From the NCBI RefSeq assembly GCF_030864355.1, contig NC_083395.1, positions 806,001 through 870,000 of the forward strand: DNA of 64,000 nucleotides, given 5' to 3'. The position numbers and the translations under genes are program-made. Under the pieces are notes generated by a model that did no database searches, was not told where the DNA came from, and saw only the letters and a list, made by a program, of their open reading frames with translations. Within the stretch, counting starts at the first letter, position 1. Each line of letters begins with the position of its first letter. Positions 1-10,652 of the stretch are shown here, piece by piece. This stretch comes from Cutaneotrichosporon cavernicola (Eukaryota > Basidiomycota > Tremellomycetes > Trichosporonales > Trichosporonaceae).

Positions 1-960
1 AACCCCGTTCATCTGTGCAACTTGCAGCGGGGCAGAAAAGCCGGTCATGCCACCAAATGTATGATCAAACGGCAAAATCCCGCTTACTGTTGTACTCCGC
101 TGGCGACCCGCGGCTGGAGACAAAGTATACTGCTGTTGCCCCGACACGAAGACGCCACGAACCGGGCTTGACGGTTGCGACGCGGGGAGGCGGTACTGGG
201 CCGTCTGCGCTGATACCATGTCGCCAACCATGGGTGCGCCAAGGGGTGACGGCGTCGGACGTGTTGTCTGGGGAAGAGAGACGGACGCGTGGATAACGTC
301 GGCAATATCGCCCGTGGCTGGTTGCAACGAAGCGTCGGAGAACCGGAAGTAATCTTCCGCCGGGTCGACATTCATGGAGAGCGAGTCGGCTGTGAACGCG
401 GCGCCAGAGCTGACAAGAGACGCTGGGGAAACGCCTTGGCCTAGTTGAAGGCCCGTGGGAGGTAACGCGATGTTGAGGTTGGGAAACCCTCGGTGATGTT
501 GTTCTACCGAAGGCGAATCGCTGGGGTTGCTCTCAGACGCCGGGGGGTAATAGTCCCCTCCCCCAGCCTGAGAATCTGTTTGTGATTCTATGCTGCGCAA
601 GTCAACGAGAGCGTCGATGAGCAAGGGTAAGTACACATACGTGAAGGGTGAGGAAGGGGAGGTCGATTGCCCGGTTCCTCCTAACCAGACGTCTTCTTTC
701 ACCCCGCTGGCCCCTTGGGGCTCGGTGAACAGCGGGTCAGTTGGGAAGAACCCTGTCGTTGGGTCAACCACGCGCTGTGAGTGGCTGAACGTGTGGAAAT
801 CGGTTGGCGAGGAGTTGAAAGGGGAGAAGGGCGGTGTGGACGTCACTGCGGCAACGAATGAGTCGAGGCTGGGAAGGAGAGGCGGTGTCAGCAAGGCTCT
901 TGACAGTTGGTGGTGGTGGACAACGCGGCTAGGTCGTCGAAACGACTCTCGGGAAGCCAT
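1..960 (-). CDS. Partial Ser/Pro-rich protein, possibly a transcription regulator (cut by left edge)
   Basis: An open frame on the minus strand runs without a stop for 320 codons, from an ATG at 960-958 to the window edge. An in-frame stop lies about 80 bases upstream of that ATG with no other ATG between them, which fixes the start. The protein begins MASRESFRRPSRVVHHHQLS and is rich in Ser, Pro, Thr, Gln and Gly, with patches such as TPPFSPFNSSPTDFHTFS and GGGDYYPPASESNPSDSPS. This composition is typical of the disordered part of fungal transcription factors, but no DNA-binding domain is visible in the portion present. Any domain would lie beyond the left edge. I do not recognise the family. 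No intron is needed within the window. Sure that it is coding, unsure what it is. Confidence 0.65.
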   Translation of the reverse strand, partial: MASRESFRRPSRVVHHHQLSRALLTPPLLPSLDSFVAAVTSTPPFSPFNSSPTDFHTFSHSQRVVDPTTGFFPTDPLFTEPQGASGVKEDVWLGGTGQSTSPSSPFTYVYLPLLIDALVDLRSIESQTDSQAGGGDYYPPASESNPSDSPSVEQHHRGFPNLNIALPPTGLQLGQGVSPASLVSSGAAFTADSLSMNVDPAEDYFRFSDASLQPATGDIADVIHASVSLPQTTRPTPSPLGAPMVGDMVSAQTAQYRLPASQPSSPVRGVFVSGQQQYTLSPAAGRQRSTTVSGILPFDHTFGGMTGFSAPLQVAQMNGV

Positions 961-3900
961 TCCGACCTTGTCGTGTCGTATGAGGGAGGAGTAGGCTAGC
1001 AGTGCGGCTCTGTGTGTGTGCGTGTAGACATGTTGTCAAGGTGAGACGACATTCTCGTCTCTCCTTTTCCACACCATGAATGATGGGATGAGGTGGTCCG
1101 AGACCGGCCTTGAACAGATCTTCTCTCGGGCACACAACGCCCAAATACGTGTGTCACGGCCTTTGGATGGCTTGGAGAGCACAGACAAGTCTATGCTTAT
1201 CCAGGGCATCCTCAGAAAACCGGGTGTTGCAAGCTCTGCCAGATCACCAGATCAAGCAGGACGGCGCTTAGAGACCATGTTGTCTGTTCCTACATCGCCC
1301 CCTCTTCAAACGTGACCTGGGGAGCGTGCACATACCACACCTCCTGATGCTTCTGCAGACAGCACCAATGGAAAGCAAACTCACCAATACCTCGACGGGT
1401 GGGGCGGAAGAGGGGGAAGGGTTCTAGCGACGCCGTGAGCGAGCTAGAAGAAGCGTTCGCGCGTATGCCGAGGATAGAGATGGTCGGCAGTCGTGCGAGG
1501 GCAAGCGGGGGGAGGGGATGCTAGGGGGAGTGGAATGGGGATATGGGGAGAAGATGTGCAGACGAAAGCACGGATGGACAAGTGGCGTTAGGACGCGACC
1601 AAGGCACGGGTGGTGGTAGTGGTCGTGACAAGAGGATGATGGGATGACCGGGCCAAGTAAAGGGGGCTGTGTGACGTTTTACAGCGACCCGAGCAATCAG
1701 ATTGGTGATTAGCTGGGGTCGACAAGGCGGTAAACGGTAGGTTTAAGACTAGGCGAGATTGTGAAGAGGGTTGTAATGAGCAGTGATACTGCGGTGCAGT
1801 ACACGGACGAGGTCGGTGCTGATCGTTCTGCTGCTGATCAAGGTTGAACCAATCCTCCGGGGCAAGTGACAATGCCAAAGATCCAAAGGAGCCTCAACGA
1901 GTGGGAAAGGTCGTACTTAGGCTTAACGTTGGCCAAGTACGTATCCAATGTCGTGGCAATGTCGCGTCTTGGCTAGCTCAATGGACGGGGCAAGCTGTAG
2001 CTTTCCTCTAACCAGTGACCAGGTCTCTTGGTACAAGGGGGCGTTCTCTCGGGGACAGCCGACTTTTCGGGTTTTGGGCGTATACCTCGACTTGTTGGTC
2101 GACGACGCAAACACGTCCCAAGCAAGGGGGCGGTGCGTCGGGTGCTGGGTGCACGGGCGAGGGAAAAACGAGGATGTATTGAGAGGGCCGGGTCTTTGCT
2201 GTTTGAATAAATGGATGGGTACAAGAGACCTGATGATGGTGGTACCCGAAGAAAGGCTGAAGAAGAGGTTATTACCTGAGAGTAATGTCTAGGTTACAAA
2301 AAGGGACTTGGGGGGCGATATTGGTTGACAGGCTGAGGAAGGCAAGCTAAAGCAAGTAGACACGGTCCTAGTGGCCTAGTCTTAATCCAAAGGTACTAGA
2401 CCTAAAGAGTCAAACGACTCAGCCAAACGCCGCTGGGATCAAGTGGGGGTTGCCTTTAAAGTTTGGTAAACTCGGTTTGATTCCCCCCTTATAGGATCGG
2501 CCGGCGTGTACGGATGACGAGTGACAAGAGTGACAAAGTGTTGGGTCAATAATTTGTGGCCATGTGGCGATTGTCGCAAATGGGTGTGGTACTGTCGTGG
2601 TCAGATAGGATGTAATGATGGATGATGGATCGATGGATGAAAGCGAGAACAGTGTCGAACCACCAGTATAGCTATAGGTGTGTAGACGCTTCAAATGGTG
2701 GGGGGAGGGCGAGGGGCAGCGAGGGCGAGGGCAAAGGGGAGGGCAAAGGGGAGGGCAGTGGAGGCATTGGTGATATCGATAGATGCCAGAACAAGGGAGA
2801 GAATGGGGGGGAGGAACAAGGTGGGGCAAAAGGCTCAAAGGGCACGAGGCGGGGTACGACAGCTTCACTCGAGGTGAGATAGGTCTGTCTCCCAAAAAAA
2901 CACGGCCAGCAATGAGCAAGGCTCCAGAGGCAAGCCGCAAGCCATTGGTGAGTAGCCTCAACGCCGCAGAACCAAAGAGGCACTCAGAGAAGGCCAGCTG
3001 ACCGGCAAGACCGGCTTGGACTTCTGAACTGTTCAGTCCATGCAGCCCCTTTCAGTCCAAGCTTAAAAGCGGCTAAAATCATTCTGTATTGGGACTAGAG
3101 GTTTGATTATAAGAACGGCAAATCCGGATTGACAGTTGCCTCATTAGGAAAGCGGAGAATTGGTCCTGGCTGTCCTACATGTCCTGGGTATCCTGTCTTG
3201 GCTAGTCCAGCGACACAGACTGTTATAATTCACTTCCTCTGGTCTTTTGGCATTCAAAAAATTAGTCTTGTGGTCGCTGAATGTATTGTAATGTCCAAAA
3301 TCACCAGCACCAGAATGTCCAGACGAGTCGATTAACCATTAGCAATATGACCAGTCTTACTAGCGGCTATTCAGATCCGCTCAAATGCCCCAATCAGGAA
3401 AAAATTCTACCCTTGGATGTAAATGGCAATTGGCCCCACCCGGCCTATCGGCTTTGAGCTTCTTTGCCCCTTATGGGTCATGAGCCTGATCACCCTTAAT
3501 CTCCCTGAGGCATGATGCTTCCACCTCAACTAGTTGCCGCTGTCCGTCCTCCCCTTGTTTGCGGCATCTTCAGTAAACCTCCGCCATTTCCCTTGAGCCA
3601 CAAGTCTCAAGTGCCTAACGGAGGGAATGGAGGGAGCTGAGAGCTCTAAGATCAACATTGGATGACGTTGGTAGGCAGCGGTAGGCCAAAGAGAACCCTG
3701 ATTCGCCAAAATGTTTGAGATAGGGTGGGCATCAACCCTGAGGTTATCAGGGAATCGATTAGATCCACATATCCACCACAAATGTTCAGAGGATTGAGAT
3801 TATGCAGGGTATACGGAGGTAAATACGAAGAAACATTAGATCCAGAGACAAGACTGGTGACGTGACATGGGTACATTCACCATTGCATTGGGTCATCATG

Positions 3901-5559
3901 AATCTTCAACCAGCTCAGCGCACTTAGAGCTCTACCTTTGTCTTTGATGGCCGGTACTCTCCCCCACTCTCATTCGCATCGCCGTGCCTGCACGCAATCA
4001 TTTCCGCTCTGGGGTTGGGTTCAAGGCATTTTAGCCCGTACTGCTTCCAGATGATATGTCAAACCAAGGCCAGATCCCGATATCAAGCACGTCAACAGAC
4101 ATCGGTTTCCTCGGCGGATAGCCGGTCTCAGTGTCAGAAGCGGTGGGGCGAATGCTCCCAATTGCCATAACTTGCTTGGCCTTGCGAAATGTCAGTGCTA
4201 GCGACAGCGCCACAGCATCCGCCACTGGCGCCACTTGTGTCCCCAATTCGTCTGGACGTCGCGGCTCCTCATGCCTCTGGCAGCAATAACGCTGTCTTGG
4301 ATGAGGCGGCCGTTGCCGACCCTTATCCGGGAAACGTTACCAACGGCAAACAGATAGGGGGTGACGGGCGCGCACGCAGACGCCAACGCAGACTCGGACG
4401 CCAGCCGCACGACACGCCGACATCTGTAATTGTGTAACAGTCTCGGCCTAGCCATGACCGACCGTGCGGTGTGGCGTCGCTTGCGTAACACTCTCCAGCT
4501 CTTTCATGTGGCTTGTGGCTGTACGGCTGGCTGTGAAGTACACATCTAACCATAATGATTCACACTCACATCTAGGTGTGCTCATGAATCCCTCAACTTG
4601 TGGCATGCTTGATTGCCAAAGATCCAAGGATCGGAGTGCGTGCTCTATTCTCACGAAGCAACGGAAACCCCATGTTCTTCTGTTCCTTCAACCTAATATG
4701 AATATGACGAAGCTTCCTTCTTCCTTACTACGGGCTAGAGTACCATTCCACATCGGGTAGATAGATACCCACTTAAAGAGCCGCTCAACCTCTTAAGTGC
4801 TCAAGCAGAGCTGAGCCAGCCCCAACAGGCCAAATGCCCAACCGGTGGATGATGCGAAGAGGAGCGCCCTGCGAGTTCAATACATGTCAACCATTTTCAC
4901 TTTATCTGATCGCTGAATTCACCCGACCTCCAATGTCACAGATTAGAGGGACAATTAGATCAACTGTGCTGCGGTTCTTGAACTACACATATCGCGTCCT
5001 CGCGGCGCGCGGCGTACGGCGCGTTGCTGGGGTATGACATGGCGAAAGATGACCTTGTGGCTCTAGAGCTGCAAATATGCAGATCTGCAAAACATTGAAA
5101 ACCAGACGGACATGGGATCATGTCCTCAATGTGAACACGTGGGAATCACCGAAATGCCGTTGTCGATTTGAACCTGTGGCGAAGATTGAGTTCAGGGCTC
5201 TTTATGGCTGTGGCTGGACCATGGCTTGCAGTCTGGACTTTGGGTGGCTCATTCTTAAATTTGATTCCGCAGGTTTTGCTGCGAGCGGTCGCGTGGGCGG
5301 GCTGTGCTGAGCTTACATACGTGAGGTCGGATTAGAAGAAACCCTTTCCAAGTTACCCTGTTGTGGTGGCATGCATTTGAACTAGTCCCACCCAGTGAAC
5401 CATTTTGGCATTATGGGCATGCGGGCACGCTATTGCCTCCTATTTGCCTTAGTATCCGCTTTGCACGGGCAGTGCAAGTTTGCCGATCGCCCCCGTCAGC
5501 CAAACTTGACTCCCAGCTTGCAGCCCGCCCAGACCAGCTGGGTCAGTTAGCCTAGGCCC
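961..5559. other. Gene-free stretch, about 4.6 kb
   Basis: I see no gene here that I can support. Frames are short, overlap in all directions and show no family motif. The part around 3,000-5,000 reads as more AT-rich than the genes. A G/A-rich low-complexity patch sits near 2,697-2,765. The stretch next to 960 presumably carries the promoter of the leftward gene. Decayed mobile elements or non-coding transcripts could be present but are not recognisable by eye. Confidence 0.5.
2697..2765. repeat. G/A-rich low-complexity tract
   Basis: Irregular repeats of GAGGGCGAGG and GGGCAAAGGGGA units. Most of the long minus-strand frames across it are an artefact of this composition. Confidence 0.6.
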
Positions 5560-6394
5560 AGCCAACTTGTTCCTCACATCCTTCCCTCACACCCTCTCCC
5601 CCCCTAGCCCTCAACCACTTCACCTTCCTTAGTAGCTCGCCATCAACCCGCATCCGCTCATTCACTCGGATCCATCCTCATTATTCACGCATCTCCCTTG
5701 TCCTTCCTCTCCTCCTCTTCCTCGGCCTTTTTCTCCTCCACCATCGTCAACCCATTGACCCCGACAAGTCTCAATCCTCATTCTTCCCCTCGCTCCCCCC
5801 TCTAGTCTCTGCCCTTGTCTGACAAGCCTTTCCCTCATCTAGCCAGGGGTATTTGATTCCTGTCTGTCCCCACGCTGGTGCAACCCTTTGGGTGATTCGA
5901 GCGCAATTAAATCAACCTCGTTGTCTCCCCGTTTGAGCTCAAGCCACCAAGGCTACCCACCTGGCCTGGCCCGTCCCTCCAAGCATCCAGTTGGCCCGAT
6001 CCAATCTTTGCCCCCAGTCTCTCGGTCCTTGATCCTTGCCTCGCATTACCGCCTTGCCTATAGCTACCTAGCTGCCCAGCTGCCCAGCAACCTAAACCTC
6101 GAGCACACCCCACCCACCACACCCGGCACACCCTCACCCTCACACACCTGACACGCCTGCTTGCATCCTGCCGAGCCACACCCACGGTCCACCTTGGCCT
6201 GCTGCTACCAACTTGAACTATCCCATCACTCCATCAACCCTCTCCCGAAACACATCTAAACTCCTAGTTGGCCAAAGGCATCGCTCGTCACTTTAACCTC
6301 AAACCCTTCCTTCCTTCCTCCCTCCATCTTGGACAGTGCTACCTCCATCGCCCGCCGTCCTTGCGCCTACTTCTCGCGCTAAACCACCACCATA
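5560..6394 (+). promoter_or_regulatory. Pyrimidine-rich leader and promoter of the casein kinase gene
   Basis: About 800 bases upstream of the CK1 ATG are strongly C/T-rich on the coding strand, with long runs such as CCCTCACACCCTCTCCCCCC. Such tracts mark promoters and 5' leaders of many well-expressed fungal genes. No TATA box or specific operator is assigned. Confidence 0.4.
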
Positions 6395-8103
6395 ATGGCG
6401 ACCACACATGTGATTGCGTCCAACCAGGGCGCTCACCTCACGGGCGGGAGCCACTCGTCGAGCTCGAGCAACATTGTCGGCGTGCACTACAAGGTCGGCA
6501 AGAAGATCGGAGAGGGCTCGTTTGGCGTCATCTTTGAGGGTGAGTGATGCTCGCTGCTCGTTGCTCGTTGCGCGCCCCGTTGCCTTGTCCACATTGTCGC
6601 ATCGCATGATGCCAGCCCACACGACCACCGGCCTTGATCACAGGGATAATCCCCCGCTCACCCTCGCAGGTACCAACTTACTCAACTCTCAGACTGTGGC
6701 CATCAAGTTTGTAAGTCGCTTGCTGCTCAGCGGAGGGACAGGTCAATCGAGCACCTGTTCCGAACCCTCGGCCTGTGCGCAAGGGTTTGGCTAACCATCT
6801 CACAGGAGCCACGCAAGTCGGACGCGCCGCAACTACGGGACGAGTACCGCAGCTACAAGATCTTGAGTGGATGCCGTGAGTGATGCGGATACTCGCAGGC
6901 CACTGACATTGTCAGCTGGTATCCCCCAGGTGTACTACTTTGGCCAGGAGGGCTTGCACAACATTCTTGTCATTGACCTATTGGGTCCCTCGCTCGAGGA
7001 CCTCTTTGACATGTGCGGCCGCAAGTTCTCGGTCAAGACCTGCTGCATGACTGCTCGACAGATGCTCTCCCGTGTCCAGACCATCCACGAGAAGAACCTC
7101 ATCTACCGCGACATCAAGCCCGACAACTTCCTCATCGGGCGACCCGGGACGAAAGGGGCTGGGACCATTCACGTCGTCGACTTTGGCATGGCCAAGCAGT
7201 ACCGTGACCCCAAGACAAAGCAGCACATCCCTTACCGCGAACGTAAGAGCTTGAGTGGAACGGCTCGCTACATGTCGATCAACACCCACTTGGGTCGCGA
7301 GCAGTCTCGCCGTGACGACCTCGAGGCCCTGGGCCACGTCTTCTTCTACTTCCTTCGTGGCGGCCTGCCATGGCAGGGTCTGAAAGCTGCGACCAACAAG
7401 CAGAAGTACGAGAAGATTGGAGAGAAGAAGCAGTCGACACCCATTGCCGAGCTCGGCGAGGGTTATCCTTGTTAGTTGAAGATTACATTGTCAACTGACC
7501 GCAGCCGAGTTTGCCATCTACCTCAGCTACGTCCGCAAGCTTACCTTTGACGAGACGCCCGACTACGACTTCCTCCGCGACCTGTTTGCGACTGCGTTGG
7601 CAAACGCGGGCGAGGTCGACGACCAGGTGTACGACTGGAATCTTCTCAACAACGGGAAGGGGTGGGAGGCTGGCACGTCGCACTCGTCTGCCGATGTCCA
7701 GAGACAGCCCACGCGCAACCGCGACAACCGCGGCGACCGCGTTGACCGCCTCCGCAACGGTTCGGGCGGCGGGGCAACGCCACGAGGCGCGCGCAAGTCG
7801 GCGTCGCAACAGCCAAACGCGAGCAACCAGGCGATTGTCAACGTTGCTGCGCCGTCGCACCAGAACTCGCGACACCACTCGCAGCAGGGCGGCCACCCCT
7901 TCGCGGCCAACGCGATGAACTCTGGCGAATACGGGTATGACTCGGCCAACCCAGGCGGCAAGGGTGCCCAGCCCATCTCTCCCATGAACGTCAACTCACG
8001 CCCATCTGGAACGCAGGGCAACTCGCAGCAGCACGCAGACCCCGAATACCGGGAGAACCGCGGCGGGTTCCTGTCTTTCATCACCTGCCGGGCATGCCGG
8101 TAG
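6395..8103 (+). CDS. Casein kinase I, Yck/Cki-type serine/threonine kinase
   Basis: Five exons (6395-6539, 6670-6710, 6806-6875, 6916-7470, 7505-8103) join into a 469-residue protein. Kinase landmarks are in order: glycine loop GEGSFG at 39-44, ATP-binding Lys61 in TVAIKF, the CK1 signatures [16 protein letters not shown] and [12 protein letters not shown], catalytic [12 protein letters not shown] in VDFGMAK, and [15 protein letters not shown]. The kinase fold ends near residue 310. A Gln/Asn/Ser-rich tail follows and ends SFITCRACR. Terminal cysteines anchor the Yck1/2 and Cki enzymes to membranes by palmitoylation, so this is probably a plasma-membrane-associated form; the lipid attachment is inferred. 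The last intron is only 34 nt. Family certain, subfamily likely. Confidence 0.95.
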
Positions 8104-8954
8104 CGACTGCCACGACGTGTTTTCATCCCCTAGACGTTCTTATTTCTCCATGGGTCCGGAACTGCAACAATCACCATTACCCATCACACTCGCCGCCTTA
8201 TTGCTGTTGGTTGCGCACCTCTAATCGTTGTTCTCTCGATGTCTGATCGTTTACCCTACACCAGCAACACATGACGACATTGTCTACGCCAATATACCAT
8301 CACACATAAGCCTCGTTCAGCGCGGCTTCTCCCCAGTTTCATTGTGCATAGAGTAGTATCGATGAATGGGTGCAGTATCCTGTGCTTGTCTTATTGGGAC
8401 GTGGGCATGGGCGCAGACGCGACTGAGCGCGTAACGCGAGGGTGTCAGCGTGAGAGAGGAGATACTAATGGGTAGGGGCTGTTGGAGGTAGTGATCGGGT
8501 GGGCACGAGGGTGGGAAGGAACAGCGGTAGGTGCAAGTGCGCGCGTTGACCGTGTGCGAGTGACGGAAGTGGCCTGAGAGCAAGGCTCTAGCGCGATCAG
8601 GCTAGTCTCTTAATGTCTGTTGGTTATGACCGCGATCAACACAGGAGCACCACTATCGCGCACAGTTAGTCAGGTAGAGGAGTTTATTCCCTCCACCTTT
8701 TCCAGCTTTCAGCTGTTAGCTTCCCACTTGAACTGTTCCTACTGTAATCCTTCCTATTCCGTAAATGCAAATGCAAATGCGAGATGACGTAACGCGGCCA
8801 TGTATTCTCTCAGAAACGGCCCTATCATCCCAGTTGACCACTCAGCGAGCGCCAAGCCCACGCACCCAGTGACAATCGCGTGATAAGCTGGGGCTCCTAT
8901 GGGGGGATTCCTCACGTTCCTTGACTCTTGATACCACTCTCCTGCTAAGACAGA
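8104..8954. other. Intergenic region
   Basis: This 851-bp stretch lies between two plus-strand genes. The left part should hold the CK1 terminator and the right part the promoter of the dehydrogenase gene. No further gene or repeat is visible. Confidence 0.5.
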
Positions 8955-10328
8955 ATGGAGGACACGACCACCGCCATCGCCCACGCCGGCGCTGTTGCCG
9001 TCATAACTGGTGCTGCGTGAGTACTCGGTGTGGTAGCTGATGCGTCGGGTGGGCTGCATTATGGTTGTGGTGCTTGCTGGCCGTGCGAGGAGATGACCGA
9101 GGTTGCTTTGAGTGTACTACTTCACTCTCTGGCTCGCGTATCGTTTTCTCGCTAGTCTACTTCCTCTGGCGTTTCACCCGCCCCATCCTCCTCCTTCTCG
9201 GCCGTCGCTACTCTCGCTGTTCTCGCTGCGCTCGCGGCTCACACCAGCTCGGGCATCGGCCTAGCGGCAGCCAAGTATCTCGCCGGGCGCCGGATGAAGC
9301 TTGTCCTCGTCGACGTGTCTCCGCTCGACGAGGCGTCCGCCGCCGTAAAGGAGGAGGGCGCGTCCGACGTCCTGGCGATCAAGTGCGACGTTAGCAACCT
9401 TGCCGACGTCGTCGCCCTCCGCGACAAGGTCCTTGACTACCACGGCGAAGTCAACCTCCTCCTCAACAACGCGGGCATTTCGCGCCCATGTCCCGCTATC
9501 AGCCTAGACCGTGATCTTAAGGATTTGCAGGCGGGCTGGGCGAGCGTTATCGGGACAAATGGACAGGGGATCATTAACGTCGCGCAGGTAGGTGTTTCTC
9601 CTTTCTCCACCCTCCCTCACTCACTCAATCACTCACTCACTCACTCCCTCCTCCCTCCATCCCCTACCCCAACGCCGCTCACACCCAGGCTTTCGGCCCG
9701 TTCATGGCCCTGCAGGAGAACGCGTCGGTCATCATCAACACGGGCTCGAAGCAGGGCCTCACGAACCCCCCCGGCAACGCGGGCTACAACGTCTCCAAGG
9801 CCATGGTGCGGACGTTCACTGAGCAGCGTGAGTTCCATTCATACACCGCTAATACAGTCGCGTACCAACTTCGCAACTTGCCCGAGTGCGTGTGCACCGC
9901 ACACCTCTTCGTTCCCGGTTGGGTCTTCACTGGGCTGACCGGCGGCGGTGGACTCAAGGTCAAGCCTAATGGCGCGTGGACCGCCGAGCAGACCGTCGAG
10001 TTCATGTTCGACAAGGTACTCAACGAGGGCGACTTCTACGTCATTTGCCCGGACAACGAGACGCCCCCGGTAAGTGCTATGCAGAGAGAGCTGACATCAG
10101 GCGGTCGACCGCGCGCGCATGCAGTGGGCAATGGACGATGTCATCCTCGGCCGGCCTGCGCTCTCGCGCTGGAGCGACGAGTACGGCGCGCGGTTCGACG
10201 ACTTTGTCATGAGTAAGCAGGGGCTTAATGCGCGCTCGCGTAGCCGCGGTCGTCACCTCGCACAGGTACCAGAGTCGCCATATCCCCCCGAGAACGCCGA
10301 CTACCAGCCGAGCTCGGGCACCGTGTAG
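8955..10328 (+). CDS. Short-chain dehydrogenase/reductase (NAD(P)-dependent)
   Basis: Exons 8955-9016, 9248-9587, 9689-9827, 9858-10069 and 10101-10328 give 326 residues. The cofactor motif TGAASGIG is at 18-25 and is completed by splicing out the first intron. NNAG follows in LLLNNAGIS, then the catalytic Ser region INTGSKQGL and the YxxxK pair in AGYNVSKAM. These define a classical SDR; the substrate cannot be read from sequence. Introns three and four are 30 and 31 nt. The C-terminal tail is uncertain: a possible donor at 10212 lies in the last exon, but using it destroys the frame and no branch motif precedes the candidate acceptor, so I kept the tail unspliced. No neighbour suggests a pathway. 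Confidence 0.88.
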
Positions 10329-10652
10329 CCCCGCGTAGAGAGCGAGTTGTAGAATCCAGATGTAGCTTGTTGAGGCGCAGTGCTGCTCCGCTAAGATAAC
10401 ATGGTATCCTCACTACCGCCGTCGGACCAACACGGTGACAAGGCCAGCTATACGGCTCCATGATGAATCCGCAGTTCTCGGATCACTGGGACCGACCTGC
10501 CTAGTTCCCACAGAGGAACCGGTCGGTTCTAGTGGATGAACCAAGTCATGTCGCGGTGGAGGTGGTTTCGGTAGGCTGTGCATCCGTGCCAAGTCTACAC
10601 TCTCACTCGCACTCCCTCACTATCGCACTCTCACTGACAGTCACATGCTACC
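10329..10652. other. Intergenic region
   Basis: This 324-bp stretch separates two co-directional genes. The last 60 bases before the next ATG are C/T-rich (CTCACTCGCACTCCCTCAC), like other 5' leaders here. Nothing else is seen. Confidence 0.5.

Noticed and set aside
2419..2961. Long minus-strand frame of 180 codons
   Set aside because: It is driven by the G/A-rich low-complexity tract, with Pro/Ser/Leu-biased nonsense sequence and no family motif.
3018..3045. Imperfect inverted repeat around CTGAACTGTTCAG, possible element end
   Set aside because: No matching partner repeat, no target-site duplication and no transposase-like frame nearby.
4031..4491. Overlapping short frames on both strands that look protein-like
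   Set aside because: No family block, no splice model and no codon bias matching the neighbours.
4740..4770. Small palindrome GGGTA GATAGA TACCC
   Set aside because: Arms of only five bases, no context for a terminator or binding site.
10212..10265. Possible extra intron in the last SDR exon (GTAAGC to CACAG)
   Set aside because: Removing it shifts the frame and loses the natural stop, and no CTGAC/CTAAC motif precedes the acceptor as in the other introns.
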